A stretch of DNA of 64,000 bases from Pseudomonas muyukensis. Lineage in GTDB: Bacteria; Pseudomonadota; Gammaproteobacteria; Pseudomonadales; Pseudomonadaceae. A program made the position numbers and the translations under genes. This document shows, in pieces, positions 46,901 through 55,994 of this stretch. The notes under the pieces were generated by a model. The model was not told the DNA's origin. It saw nothing but the letters and a program-made list of their open reading frames with translations, and made no database searches. The stretch covers positions 3,128,501 through 3,192,500 of the forward strand of contig NZ_CP077073.1 in the NCBI RefSeq assembly GCF_019139535.1, written 5' to 3'. Position 1 is the stretch's first letter. Every line of letters begins with the position of its first letter.

Positions 46901-49089
46901 TGGTCATGGCCTTGCGCCTGGAACAGGGACCGTTGCGCCTGGTGGCCTGGTTCACCCGCCACGACCCGGCCCTGGACGGCCCGGCGCTGCGCGCCTTCCT
47001 GCGCGAGCGCCTGCCCGAGTACATGCTGCCGGCGGCGTTTGTCGCCTTGCCGGCGCTGCCGTTGACCAACAACGGCAAGGTCGACCGCAAGGCCCTGCCG
47101 CTGCCCGGTGCGCAGGACCTGGCGGTGGCCGCCTTCGAGGCGCCGCTGGGCGAGCGGGAGCAGGCCCTGGCCGCGCTGTGGGCGCAGGTGCTGGAGGTCG
47201 AGCGGGTCGGGCGCCATGACAGCTTCTTCGAGCTGGGCGGGCATTCGCTGCTGGCGATCCGCCTGGTCAGCGCCATGGAGCACGCGGGGCTGTGCACCAC
47301 CCTGGCGGAGCTGTTCCAGTACCCCAGCGTGGCCGCCCTGGGCGAACGCCTGGGCCAGCGCGCGGCACCGCAGCAGGACCCCAGCCTGGTCACCGTGCGA
47401 GCCAGCGGCAGCGGCCCGGCGTTGTTCCTGATCCATGAGTTCAGCGGCCTGGACCTGTACTTCCCGGTACTGGGCCGGCATATCCCCGGCGACTTCCCGA
47501 TCTACGGCCTGCCCGGCGTGCCCGTCGGCGAGGCGCAACTGCAGACCCTGGAATGCCTGGCGGCGCGCCTGGTGCAACGGCTGCGCGCGGTACAGCCGCA
47601 AGGCCCGTACCGCCTGGCCGGCTGGTCGTTCGGCGGGGTGCTGGCCTTTGAAGTGGCCGCCCAGTTGCTGGGCGCCGACCAGGCGGTGGCCTTCGTCGGC
47701 CTGATCGACACCTACGTGCCGCGCCTGAGCGACCAGGGCAAGGCGCGCTGGCACGGCCCGCACCTGGCCGAGGCGCAACTGCTGCTGCATTGCCGCGAGC
47801 ACTGGCGCGCCCAGGGCGCGGCGGGGGCCGCGCAGTTGGCCGACGTCGAGGCGCTGGAGCCGGGGGCGCTGGCCTTCGACGCCTTGCTCGGCCATTGCCG
47901 GGCGCGCCAGTTGCTGGTACCGGGCCTGGCCCAGGCCAGCGATGCGCAACTGCGGCACTTCTTCGCCCGGCATGTCGCCCACGGCCATGCCCTGGCGCAT
48001 TACCACCTGGCGCCATTGCCGATACCGCTGCACCTGTTCCAGGCCGAACTGCGCACCGGCGCCATCGCCTGCGACAGCCCGACCCTGGGCTGGGCCGAGG
48101 CGTTGCCGGGGCAGGTGCTGCATTGCCACGGCGTGCCGGGCGATCACCAGAGCATGGTGCAGGAGCCGCAGGTGGCGGTGCTCGGCCAGGCCATCGGCCA
48201 GGCCCTGGCCGCCGCCCAGGCCCCGGCCTTGCCGGCGCACCAGCCGTTGCTGGCGATCCAGAGCGGCAGCCCGGGGCATGTCCCGGTGTTCTGCGTGCCG
48301 GGCGCCGGCGACAGCGTCACCAGTTTCATCGGCCTGGCCGAGGCGCTGGGCCCGGACTGGCCGGTGCTGGGCTTGCAGGCCCGGGGCCTGGCCGCCGGCG
48401 AGGTGCCGCACTGCGAGGTGGAGGCCGCCGCCGAGTGCCATCTGCAAGCCATCGAGGCGTTCCACCCCGACGGGCCGTTGAACCTGGTCGGGCATTCGTT
48501 CGGCGGCTGGGTCGCCCATGCCCTGGCCCTGCGCCTGCAGGCCAAGGGCCGCGAGGTACGCTCGCTGACCCTGATCGACAGCGAGGCGCCGGGTGGCGCT
48601 GGCAGTTGCGCCAAGCCGCACACCTTTACCGCGGCCCTGCAGCGGCTGGTGGCGTCGTTGCAGCTGTCTACCGGCAAGTCGCTGGGCATCGATGCGCAAG
48701 CCTTTGCCGAGGCCGATGACCAGGCGCAGCTGGCGCAGTTGCATGCGGCGATGGTGCGCATCGGCCTGATGCCGGCGCGCTCCACGGCGCAGGCGTTGGC
48801 CGGGGTGACCCGCACCTTCGCCACGGCGCTGCGCACGGTGTATCGGCCAGTGGCGGGTTTCAATGGCCTGGCGCGCCTGGTGCTGGTGGCCGACCCGAGC
48901 CTGGACGCCGCCGGCAACCAGCGCGAGCAGGTGGCGATGCAGGAGGGCTGGCGGCAGTTGCTGCCGCAATTGGAGGTATGGCAGGGGCCGGGCAACCACT
49001 TCAGCATCCTCAAGGTGCCGGATGTGTTCAGCCTGGCGGCGTGGTGGCATGACGGCCAGGCCCTGGCCGCCAAGGCGGGATTGAACTGA
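34543..49089 (+). CDS. xtlC: Four-module terminal synthetase XtlC with tandem thioesterases (residues 11-14)
   Basis: A 4848-residue protein that completes and releases the lipopeptide. The start is the GTG at 34543, overlapping the xtlB stop by four bases (GTGA), with GGAG 8-9 bases upstream. Residues 1-56 are a TubC-like docking domain ('LREHKPALLALL'). Four C-A-T modules follow with adenylation codes Leu, Leu, Gln and Ile. Two type I thioesterases end the chain (about 4282-4566 and 4567-4848), with nucleophile motifs GWSFGG (Ser4362) and GHSFGG (Ser4652). Modules 2 and 3 have ordinary L-type condensation domains ('LSFAQQRLWFLAQ', HHxxADG); modules 1 and 4 are dual type. Tandem thioesterases are usual in Pseudomonas cyclic lipopeptide synthetases and would join the Ile14 carboxylate to Ser7. 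Confidence 0.93.
37921..41040 (+). other. XtlC module 2 (residue 12): L-type C - A(Leu) - T
   Basis: Residues 1127-2166. The C domain begins 'LSFAQQRLWFLAQ' and has HHIAADG, the ordinary L-peptidyl acceptor type, so residue 11 should stay L. The pocket reads D-A-W-F-L-G-N-V-V (Leu). Confidence 0.86.
41041..44187 (+). other. XtlC module 3 (residue 13): L-type C - A(Gln) - T
   Basis: Residues 2167-3215. The C domain is of ordinary L type with HHIVADG, so residue 12 should stay L. The pocket reads D-A-W-Q-V-G-V-V-D (Gln). Confidence 0.86.
44188..47385 (+). other. XtlC module 4 (residue 14): dual C/E - A(Ile) - T
   Basis: Residues 3216-4281. The dual-type motif is 'HHLASEGDD' and the active site is HHLVMDH, so residue 13 is predicted D. 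The pocket reads D-A-M-F-L-G-C-T-Y, an Ile-type code distinct from the Val code of XtlB. Xantholysin B carries Val here, so some relaxation of specificity is known in the family. Confidence 0.8.
47386..49089 (+). other. Tandem thioesterases of XtlC (TE1 and TE2)
   Basis: TE1 runs from about 47386 to 48240 and TE2 from about 48241 to 49089. TE1 has GWSFGG, an Asp in 'GLIDTYVP' and a late His in 'GDHQSM'. TE2 has GHSFGG, an Asp in 'LIDSEAPGG' and a late His in 'GPGNHFSILK'. Both triads look complete. In the arthrofactin synthetase the first thioesterase matters more for release; the division of work here cannot be read from sequence. Confidence 0.88.
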
Positions 49090-49097
49090 GGCCGGGC

Positions 49098-49170
49098 GAG
49101 GGCAGTGCCCTCGAGGATGAATGTCTGTAGGAGCGGCCTTGTGTCGCGAAAGGGCCGCAACGCGGCCCCC
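49098..49170. repeat. Small hairpin plus REP-like element between xtlC and macA
   Basis: A perfect hairpin, GAGGGC-AGT-GCCCTC (49098-49112), is followed by a Pseudomonas REP-type element beginning CTGTAGGAGCGGCC (from about 49124) with nested GCGGCC/GGCCGC arms to about 49170. There is no T-run, so it is not a standard Rho-independent terminator. It fills the 105-bp gap between the synthetase and exporter genes and may set their relative mRNA levels. Confidence 0.65.
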
Positions 49171-49194
49171 CTCTTCGATCAGTAGTAGGCACTC

Positions 49195-50349
49195 ATGGAA
49201 AACAGCAAGTTTCGCAAGATCACCCTCGGCGCCGCGGCGGCCCTGGTCGCCGGCATCGTGCTGTACGCCGTGCAGGCCCCGGCCAAGGCACCGCAGTACA
49301 TCACCGCCCGTGTCGAGCGTGGCGATATCGAGAACGCGGTGCTGGCCACCGGTACCTTGGAGGGCATCCGCCAGGTGGACGTCGGCGCCCAGGTGTCCGG
49401 GCAGTTGAAGTCGCTCAAGGTCAAGCTCGGCGACAAGGTCAGCGAAGGCCAGTGGCTGGCCGAGATCGACCCGCTGGTGCCGCAGAACACCCTGCGCCAG
49501 GCCGAGGTCGACGCCGAGAAGCTGCAGGCCGAGCGCCGTTCGGCGCAGGCCAAGCTCAAGCAGGCCAAGCGGGTCTACCAGCGCTATGACCTGCTCCAGG
49601 CCGACGAGTCGATCTCGCGCCAGGATTTCGAGAACGCCGAGTCGGAGTTCGAGGTGCAGCAAGCCAACCTGCGTTCGCTGGATGCGCAGATCAAGAGCGC
49701 CCAGGTGCAGATCGACACGGCCCGGGTCAACCTCGGCTACACCCGCATCGTCGCGCCGATCGATGGCCATGTGGTGGGCATCGTCACCCAGGAAGGCCAG
49801 ACGGTGATCTCCAACCAGCTGGCGCCGGTGATCCTCAAGCTGGCCGACCTCGACACCATGACCATCAAGGCCCAGGTGTCCGAGGCCGACGTGATCCACA
49901 TCAGCCCCGGCCAGCAGGTGTACTTCACCATCCTCGGCGACGACCAGCGTTACTACGCCAAGCTGCGCGGCACGGAGCCGGCGCCGCAGAACTACCTGGA
50001 GAGCAGCGACAAGAACAGCGGCGCGGCCAAGCAGGCCAGCGCGGTGTTCTACAACGCGCTGTTCGAGGTGCCCAACCCCGAGCATCGCCTGCGTATCTCG
50101 ATGACCGCCCAGGTGCGCATCGTCCTCGACACCGCCCAGGGCGTGCTCACCGTGCCGGTGGCGGCGCTGGGCCCGCGCGAGGCCGACGGCAGCTTCCCGG
50201 TGCGGGTGCTCGACAGCAAGGGCTTCGCCCAGGTGCGCAAGGTCCAGGCGGGGATCAACAACAACGTCAAGGTGCAGGTCAAGGACGGCCTGGCCGAGGG
50301 CGACCGGGTGGTGATTGGCGAACCGGTGTCGGGCGAGGCGGGGGCATGA
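49195..50349 (+). CDS. macA: MacA-like periplasmic adaptor protein of lipopeptide export
   Basis: A 384-residue membrane-fusion protein. One N-terminal membrane anchor (about 9-25) is followed by the barrel-sandwich half-motif 'VGAQVSGQLKSLKVKLGDKV', an alpha-helical hairpin (about 95-180) and the second half-motif 'TRIVAPIDGHVVGI'. The C-terminal beta and membrane-proximal domains end with 'DGLAEGDRVVIG'. The stop overlaps the ATG of macB (ATGA at 50346). In related Pseudomonas lipopeptide clusters MacA links the MacB ATPase to an outer-membrane channel, here probably the NodT-type protein at 53334-54761. Confidence 0.95.
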   Translation: MENSKFRKITLGAAAALVAGIVLYAVQAPAKAPQYITARVERGDIENAVLATGTLEGIRQVDVGAQVSGQLKSLKVKLGDKVSEGQWLAEIDPLVPQNTLRQAEVDAEKLQAERRSAQAKLKQAKRVYQRYDLLQADESISRQDFENAESEFEVQQANLRSLDAQIKSAQVQIDTARVNLGYTRIVAPIDGHVVGIVTQEGQTVISNQLAPVILKLADLDTMTIKAQVSEADVIHISPGQQVYFTILGDDQRYYAKLRGTEPAPQNYLESSDKNSGAAKQASAVFYNALFEVPNPEHRLRISMTAQVRIVLDTAQGVLTVPVAALGPREADGSFPVRVLDSKGFAQVRKVQAGINNNVKVQVKDGLAEGDRVVIGEPVSGEAGA

Positions 50350-52355
50350 GCATGAACTTGAATGTCGAGCTGGCGCCGCAGCGCGCGGTGCCGGCGGGCA
50401 GCGCGCAACCGCTGCTGCATCTGCAAGGGGTCAGCCGCAGCTTCAGGGCCGGTGACCGCGAATTCCTGGCGCTCAAGGGCATCGACCTGCAGATCCAGGC
50501 CGGCGAACTGGTGGCGATCATCGGTGCCTCGGGCTCGGGCAAGTCGACCCTGATGAACATCCTCGGTTGCCTGGACCACGCCAGCGCCGGCAGCTACCAG
50601 GTCAGCGGCCAGGAAACCCGTGAGCTCGACGACGATGCCCTGGCGGCGCTGCGCCGCGACCATTTCGGCTTCATCTTCCAGCGCTACCACCTGCTGCCGC
50701 ACCTGGATGCCCTGCGCAACGTGGAAATCCCGGCGGTGTATGCCGGCATGCCCCAGGGCGGGCGCCACCAGCGGGCCCGCGAGCTGCTCACGCGCCTGGG
50801 CCTGGACGGCCACCTGGCGCATCGGCCCAGCCAGCTGTCGGGCGGGCAGCAGCAACGGGTGAGTATCTGCCGGGCGTTGATGAACGGCGGCGAGGTGATC
50901 CTCGCCGACGAGCCCACCGGTGCCCTGGACACCGCCAGTGGCAAGGAGGTGATGAACATCCTGCTGGAGCTGCACGGCGCCGGGCACACGGTGATCCTGG
51001 TGACCCACGACCCCAAGGTGGCGGCCCATGCCGAGCGCATCATCGAGGTCAGCGACGGGCAGATCGTCAGCGACCGACGCAGCGTGCGCGAGGTGCCGGC
51101 GCCGGCAGGCGCCGGGCAAGCGCCCCGCGAGGCCGCGCCGCGGCGCCTGGTGGCCAGCCTCGGGCTGTTCCGCGAGGCTTTCAAGATGGCCTGGATCGCC
51201 CTGGTGTCGCACCGCATGCGCACCTTGCTGACCATGCTCGGGATCATCATCGGCATCACCTCGGTGGTGTCGATCTCGGCCATCGGCGAAGGCGCCAAGG
51301 GCTATGTGCTCAAGGACATCCAGGCGATCGGCAGCAACACCATCGACATCTATTCGGGCACCAGCTTCGGCGACAGCCGGGCCAAGGCCATCGAGACCCT
51401 GGTACCGGCCGATGTCAGCGCGCTGAACGAACTCTACTACGTCGACAGCGCCACCCCGGTGATCGGCCAGAGCTCGCTGGTGCGCTACCGCAACATCGAC
51501 GCCGACGTGCAGCTCAACGGTGTCAGCGAGCAGTACTTCCAGGTGCGCAATATCCCCCTGGCCGCAGGGATCGTCTTCAGCGCCGACGACGCACGGCGCC
51601 AGGCGCAGGTGGTGGTGATCGACCACAACACCCGCAAGCGCCTGTTCGGCGCCGGGGTCAACCCGCTGGGGCAGGTGATCCTGGTGGGCAAGCTGCCGTG
51701 CACGGTGATCGGCGTGACCGCCGAGAACAAGAACCTGTTCGTCGCCGGCAACACGCTCAACGTGTGGATGCCCTACGAGACCGCGGCCGGGCGGGTGCTC
51801 GGCCAGCGCCACCTGGACAGCATCAGCGTGCGGATCAAGGACGGCATGCCGAGCAAGCGGGTGGAGGAGGAGGTCAACAAGCTGATGCTGCAGCGCCACG
51901 GTACCAAGGACTTCTTCACCAACAACCTCGACAGCATCATGCAGACGGTGCAGAAGACCAGCCGCTCGCTGACCTTGCTGTTGTCGCTGATCGCGGTGAT
52001 TTCGCTGGTGGTGGGCGGGATCGGGGTGATGAACATCATGCTGGTGTCGGTCACCGAACGGACCCGCGAGATTGGCATTCGCATGGCGGTGGGGGCGCGG
52101 CAGTCGGATATTCGCCAGCAGTTTCTGGTGGAAGCGGTGATGGTCTGCCTGATGGGCGGGGTGGTGGGGATCGCGTTGTCGTATGGGATTGGCTACCTGT
52201 TCGCGTTGTTCGTCAAGCAGTGGGAGATGGTGTTTTCGCTGGGCTCGATCGTCACGGCCTTTGTCTGTTCGACATTGATCGGGATCTTGTTCGGCTTTGT
52301 GCCTGCGCGCAACGCGGCGCGGCTGGACCCTATCGAGGCGCTGGCGCGGGATTAG
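50346..52355 (+). CDS. macB: MacB-like ABC exporter (ATPase-permease)
   Basis: A 669-residue inner-membrane protein with an N-terminal ATPase and a C-terminal four-helix permease. Walker A is 'GASGSGKSTLMNI' (about 58-70), the signature is 'LSGGQQQRVSICRAL' (about 163-177) and Walker B is 'VILADEPTGALD'. The first membrane helix lies in 'LTMLGIIIGITSVVSIS' (about 293-309), followed by a large periplasmic domain (about 320-530) and three C-terminal helices. The end, 'PARNAARLDPIEALARD', is the usual MacB tail. It is translationally coupled to macA and expected to export the mature lipopeptide from the periplasmic side. Confidence 0.96.
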   Translation: MSMNLNVELAPQRAVPAGSAQPLLHLQGVSRSFRAGDREFLALKGIDLQIQAGELVAIIGASGSGKSTLMNILGCLDHASAGSYQVSGQETRELDDDALAALRRDHFGFIFQRYHLLPHLDALRNVEIPAVYAGMPQGGRHQRARELLTRLGLDGHLAHRPSQLSGGQQQRVSICRALMNGGEVILADEPTGALDTASGKEVMNILLELHGAGHTVILVTHDPKVAAHAERIIEVSDGQIVSDRRSVREVPAPAGAGQAPREAAPRRLVASLGLFREAFKMAWIALVSHRMRTLLTMLGIIIGITSVVSISAIGEGAKGYVLKDIQAIGSNTIDIYSGTSFGDSRAKAIETLVPADVSALNELYYVDSATPVIGQSSLVRYRNIDADVQLNGVSEQYFQVRNIPLAAGIVFSADDARRQAQVVVIDHNTRKRLFGAGVNPLGQVILVGKLPCTVIGVTAENKNLFVAGNTLNVWMPYETAAGRVLGQRHLDSISVRIKDGMPSKRVEEEVNKLMLQRHGTKDFFTNNLDSIMQTVQKTSRSLTLLLSLIAVISLVVGGIGVMNIMLVSVTERTREIGIRMAVGARQSDIRQQFLVEAVMVCLMGGVVGIALSYGIGYLFALFVKQWEMVFSLGSIVTAFVCSTLIGILFGFVPARNAARLDPIEALARD

Positions 52356-52611
52356 CAACGGGCGCAGGGCGCAAGATAGGTGGGGCGGCGGCAACTCCTG
52401 GGCAAAAACCGCGTCGAGCGCACCAGGCTGACAACCATGGCCTCTCAGGCATGGCCACGTTGCAACGAATGTGGGCGCGGTTTCATAGGCGCTGCTTCGC
52501 TAACGGCGGACAGCTTCGAACGCCAACACCCGCCATGCCGCGCCCACCCCCCTTCCCGCCAGCCCCGGCGATCGCCAATAATTCCCCCTCACCACCACCA
52601 GGCCCGCGCCC

Positions 52612-53364
52612 ATGTCCCGCCCGATCATCCTGCCGCTCGCCGAGAACTATCGCCACGGCGAGCACATCGCCCCGCACTGCCACGACCGGGCCCAGCTGAT
52701 CCATGCCATCAGCGGGGTGATCACGGTCAACGCCCGCGAGGGCAGCTGGGTGGTGCCGCCAGGGCGCGGGGTGTGGGTCCCGGCGGCGGCCGAGCACGAG
52801 TTGCGCATGGCCGGGGTGGTGCGCATGCGCACGCTGTTCGTCGACCCCGCCGCGCGCCCCGACCTGCCACGCCAATGCCAGGTGATCGAGATCTCGGCGC
52901 TGCTGCGCGAGCTGATCGTGCGGGCCATGGACATTGGCCCGCAACACCCGGCGCAAGGGCCCGAGGCGCGAATCATGCAACTGATCCTCGATGAGATCCG
53001 CGTGCTGCCGGTGTTCGCCCTGCATGTGCCCAGCCCGCGTTCGGCGCAGCTGCAAGCCCTGTGCGACGCCTTGCGCCAAGCCCCGGCCGACGCCTGGAGC
53101 CTGGCCCGCGCCGCGGCCTACAGTGGCCTGAACCCGCGGACCCTGACCCGCGCCTTCCAGCGCGAGACCGGCCTGAGCCTGGTGCAATGGCTGCGGCGCA
53201 TGCGCCTGTTGGCCAGCCTCGATGCCCTGGCGGCCGGGCAATCGGTGCTGGCAGTGGCGCTGGACCTGGGCTACGACAGCCCCAGCGCGTTCAGCGCGAT
53301 GTTCCGCCGCACCCTGGGGGTGTCGCCCTCGGTCTATTTCGGCAGGGCCGCCGAGCGCTGGTAA
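52612..53364 (+). CDS. AraC-family regulator with N-terminal cupin domain
   Basis: A 250-residue regulator. The N-terminal half has a cupin-type sensor ('[16 protein letters not shown]', about 22-37, then '[17 protein letters not shown]'). The C-terminal 100 residues hold two helix-turn-helix units with '[20 protein letters not shown]' and '[19 protein letters not shown]'. The layout resembles NimR/YeaM-type local regulators. The ATG follows a weak ribosome binding site. It lies 256 bp after macB, in a gap where no gene or clear terminator was seen, and its 3' end overlaps the convergent outer-membrane channel gene by 31 bp. I do not know of an AraC-type gene with an established role in xantholysin clusters, so its targets are open. 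Confidence 0.88.
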   Translation: MSRPIILPLAENYRHGEHIAPHCHDRAQLIHAISGVITVNAREGSWVVPPGRGVWVPAAAEHELRMAGVVRMRTLFVDPAARPDLPRQCQVIEISALLRELIVRAMDIGPQHPAQGPEARIMQLILDEIRVLPVFALHVPSPRSAQLQALCDALRQAPADAWSLARAAAYSGLNPRTLTRAFQRETGLSLVQWLRRMRLLASLDALAAGQSVLAVALDLGYDSPSAFSAMFRRTLGVSPSVYFGRAAERW

Positions 53365-54761
53365 GCCAGCGCCGACGCCTGCTGCCAGCCACCACCCAGC
53401 GCGGCATACAGGTTGACCTCGGCCAGCAGTTGGGCCAGGCGGTCGCTGATCAAGCCTTGCTGGGCGCTGAACAGCGAACGCTGCGCGTCGAGAAAGGTCA
53501 GGCTGCTGTCGATGCCGTTGCGGTAGCGGTTTTGCGCCAGGTCGTGGTAGCGCTGGCTGGCCGCCACCAGGTCGCGCTGGGCCTGCAACTGATGCTGGTA
53601 GGTGCTGCGCGCGGTGAGGCCGTCGGCGACTTCCTGGAACGCGGTCTGGATCGATTTCTCGTAGCGCGCCACCTGCATGTCCTTCTGCAGCTTGGCGTAG
53701 TCGAGGCTGGCGCGCAGGCTGCCGGCGTTGAACAGCGGCAGGTTGATCTGCGGCTGGAACAGCCAGCTGCCGGAGCCGGCGTCGAACAAGTCGGCGAGCT
53801 GGCGGCTGCTGCTGCCGGCATTGGCGGTCAGGCTGATGCTTGGGAAGAACGCCGCCCGCGCCGCGCCGATGTTGGCGTTGGCCGCCTGCAACTGGTACTC
53901 CGCCTGGCGGATGTCGGGGCGCCGCTGCAGCAGGTCGGCGGGCAGCCCGGCGGGCAGGCGGGCGATCTGTTCGTCGGCCAGGGCCATGGCCGGCAGGTCG
54001 TCGCGTACCGCGACGCCGACCAGGCGCTCGAGCTGGTTGAGGTCCTGGGCGGCCAGGCGGGTGTAGCGGGCTACCGCGGCGCGGGTGCTGTCGACGCGGG
54101 TGGTGGCCTGGATCTGGTCGAGCGCCGACAGCGTGCCGGTGCGGCGCTGGCGCTGGGTCAGGCGCAGGCTTTGCTCGTCGGCTTGCAAGGTCTGCTGTGA
54201 CAGTGCCAGCAGCTCCTGGTCGGCACGCCAGGTGAGGTAGGCACCGGCAACGCTGGTGATCAGGCTCAGCTCGGCGCTGCGCCGGGCCTCGTCGGTGGCC
54301 AGGTAGTTGAGCAGCGCCTGGTCGCTGAGGCTGCGCAGGCGGCCGAACAGGTCGAGCTCATAGGCGCTGATGCCAAGGGTGGCCGATTGCTGGCTGCTGA
54401 TCATGCCGTCGGCCCCGGTGCGTCGGCGCGGCAGGTACTGGCGAGTGCCCTGGGCGTTGGCGGAGACCTTCGGCAGCAACTCGGCGCGCTGGATACGGTA
54501 CTGGGCGCGGTAGGCCTCGACGTTGAGCACGGCCACCCGCAGGTCGCGGTTGTTGGCCATGGCACTGGCCAGCAACTGGCGCAGGGCGGGGTCGTGGAAC
54601 ACCGCCTGCCAGTCGCGCGGCAGTGCCGAGGCGGCGGCGTCCTGGTAGGCGGCGCCGGCGGGGTACTGGCCGGGCGCGGGCGAAGCCGGGCGCTGGTAGT
54701 CCGGCGCCAGGGTACAGCCGGCCAACAGGGTGGCCAGCAGGGGCAAGGTGATTCGCGGCAT
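53334..54761 (-). CDS. NodT-family outer-membrane channel lipoprotein
   Basis: A 475-residue TolC/OprM-like lipoprotein. The signal peptide ends in a lipobox 'LLAG' before Cys16, followed by 'TLAPDYQRP', typical of this family. Two repeated outer-membrane-factor halves are visible: '[19 protein letters not shown]' in the first and '[20 protein letters not shown]' in the second. It is the likely third part of the MacAB export route; nodT-like genes accompany xantholysin, entolysin and related synthetase genes. It lies 15 bp downstream of the LuxR-type gene on the same strand, so the two are probably co-transcribed. Confidence 0.94.
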   Translation of the reverse strand: MPRITLPLLATLLAGCTLAPDYQRPASPAPGQYPAGAAYQDAAASALPRDWQAVFHDPALRQLLASAMANNRDLRVAVLNVEAYRAQYRIQRAELLPKVSANAQGTRQYLPRRRTGADGMISSQQSATLGISAYELDLFGRLRSLSDQALLNYLATDEARRSAELSLITSVAGAYLTWRADQELLALSQQTLQADEQSLRLTQRQRRTGTLSALDQIQATTRVDSTRAAVARYTRLAAQDLNQLERLVGVAVRDDLPAMALADEQIARLPAGLPADLLQRRPDIRQAEYQLQAANANIGAARAAFFPSISLTANAGSSSRQLADLFDAGSGSWLFQPQINLPLFNAGSLRASLDYAKLQKDMQVARYEKSIQTAFQEVADGLTARSTYQHQLQAQRDLVAASQRYHDLAQNRYRNGIDSSLTFLDAQRSLFSAQQGLISDRLAQLLAEVNLYAALGGGWQQASALAYQRSAALPK

Positions 54762-54776
54762 GACGGGTCTCGGCGG

Positions 54777-55544
54777 TCAGCGCCCGGCCAGCCAGCGCGC
54801 CAGGCCGTGACGGCCACTGACACCCAGCTTGGCCGTGGCGCGCTTGAGGTAGGTTTCGATCGAGCTGTTCTTGACGTGCAGGCGCAGCGCCAGTTGCGGC
54901 ACGGTGTCGCCGGTCAGCAGCCCGATGCAGACCTCCTGCTCGCGGCTGGACAGGCGAATGGCCTCCTGTTCGAGGCGGTCGGCAAACAGTTGGCGCAGGG
55001 TGCCCGCTTCATCGGGCAGGAGTTGCCCAGGCCGGCGCTGGCCGCCCGCCTGGAGCAGCTGCGCGTGGTGTTCGACCAGCGGCAGCAGGGTGTCCGACAA
55101 GGTCTTGAGCAATGACAGCTCGGCCAGGGAGAACCCGCGCTGGGTCGGCTGGCGAAAGCAGCAGATCACCCAGCGGCGGTTGCCGCTGCGCGAGACCAGC
55201 TTGCACTGGTGGGCATCGCCTTGGGCGCCTACCGGGGTGTTGATCTGGATCAGCAGCGGATCTTCCATGCGCATGATGCTCTGCAGCAACGGATGGCGCA
55301 GCGGCCGCGTGTTGACGGCCTGGGGATGGCCGGCGCTACCCAGCACCTTGACCGCCTGGATGCGGGTCTGTTGGCTGTCGAGGGTCCATTCGCTGAGGTC
55401 GAGCCGATGCATCGGTACCAGGTCGCCAACCAGCTCGAACATCTGCTCGGCGAAGGTGCTGTCGCCGGTGCTGGCGACCAGCGCGCCCAGCTGCAGGTAC
55501 AGCAGCGGGTCGTGGCGGTGTGCGGGGCTGTCGGTCAGCTTCAT
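54777..55544 (-). CDS. xtlR: LuxR-family regulator of lipopeptide synthesis (XtlR-like)
   Basis: A 255-residue regulator with a C-terminal GerE-type helix-turn-helix (about 190-250: 'LSSREQEVCIGLLTGDTV', then 'SSIETYLKRATAKLGVSGRH'). The N-terminal part has no recognisable acyl-homoserine-lactone binding domain, as is usual for lipopeptide-linked LuxR proteins. The start is placed at the ATG at 55544-55542, after a good AAGGAAG site and at the family length. The frame is open for 82 more codons upstream, but those are not needed and look non-coding. It is divergent from xtlA, the arrangement seen for cognate regulators of this lipopeptide group. Confidence 0.88.
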   Translation of the reverse strand: MKLTDSPAHRHDPLLYLQLGALVASTGDSTFAEQMFELVGDLVPMHRLDLSEWTLDSQQTRIQAVKVLGSAGHPQAVNTRPLRHPLLQSIMRMEDPLLIQINTPVGAQGDAHQCKLVSRSGNRRWVICCFRQPTQRGFSLAELSLLKTLSDTLLPLVEHHAQLLQAGGQRRPGQLLPDEAGTLRQLFADRLEQEAIRLSSREQEVCIGLLTGDTVPQLALRLHVKNSSIETYLKRATAKLGVSGRHGLARWLAGR

Positions 55545-55994
55545 GTGCTTTCTTCCTTGATTCGCTAACGCTGCGGGTGGGGCTCGCGGGCGCTTCCTCT
55601 CTGCGGGGCGGGTTTGGCGGTATTGAATAGCAGGCTCCAAGCCTGCGTCTGTAATGGAAACCGGGGACAGCAAATGCCATTTTTCGCGTTGGGAAAAGGC
55701 GTCAGGTTTGCCGTTGACCGGGCACTTGCCTGTCGGTTTGTCGGACAATTGGCGCCAGAAAGCCACTGGATCGCCGGCAATGGCCACCACACGCGCTGCG
55801 GGTAGGGCGCGGCGGACGTTGCAGGGTGGTCAATGTCCTACAAAAAAATCAGTGCGTTGGTTCGACGGTTTAGGCGATGAGCAGGGGACGCCGGTGACAT
55901 CGAGTGCCGCGCTGTCCGGGTTTGTCGGGCCATACAGGCGCCCCGGGGCGATGCTTGAATACGCGGACGACCCCGTTTCAAGGATGAAGTCCCC
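55545..55994. other. Divergent regulatory region between xtlR and xtlA
   Basis: 450 bp without a supported gene, expected to hold both promoters and the regulator's site. A perfect inverted repeat lies at 55630-55646. An A-run follows CTAC near 55842. TTGACC at 55714-55719 has no acceptable -10 at 16-18 bp, so no promoter is assigned. The phrase 'accggggacagcaaatgcc' near 55660 resembles sequence often seen beside REP-associated transposase remnants, a weak impression only. The xtlA ribosome binding site (AAGGA) is at about 55979. Confidence 0.6.
55630..55646. promoter_or_regulatory. Perfect inverted repeat GCAGGCT-CCA-AGCCTGC
   Basis: A 17-bp dyad with 7-bp arms and a 3-base centre, 86 bp upstream of the xtlR start and about 350 bp upstream of xtlA. 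The size fits a dimeric regulator site such as a LuxR box, but it does not match the classic lux-box consensus and could be a transcript hairpin. Confidence 0.4.

Noticed and set aside
55714..55749. TTGACC followed by GACAAT upstream of xtlA as a sigma70 promoter.
   Set aside because: The spacing is 24 bp, too long for a working -35/-10 pair.
55545..55790. Longer form of the LuxR-type regulator starting at 55790 (82 extra N-terminal residues).
   Set aside because: No ribosome binding site at 55790, unusual composition, and the ATG at 55544 has a good AAGGAAG site and gives the family length.
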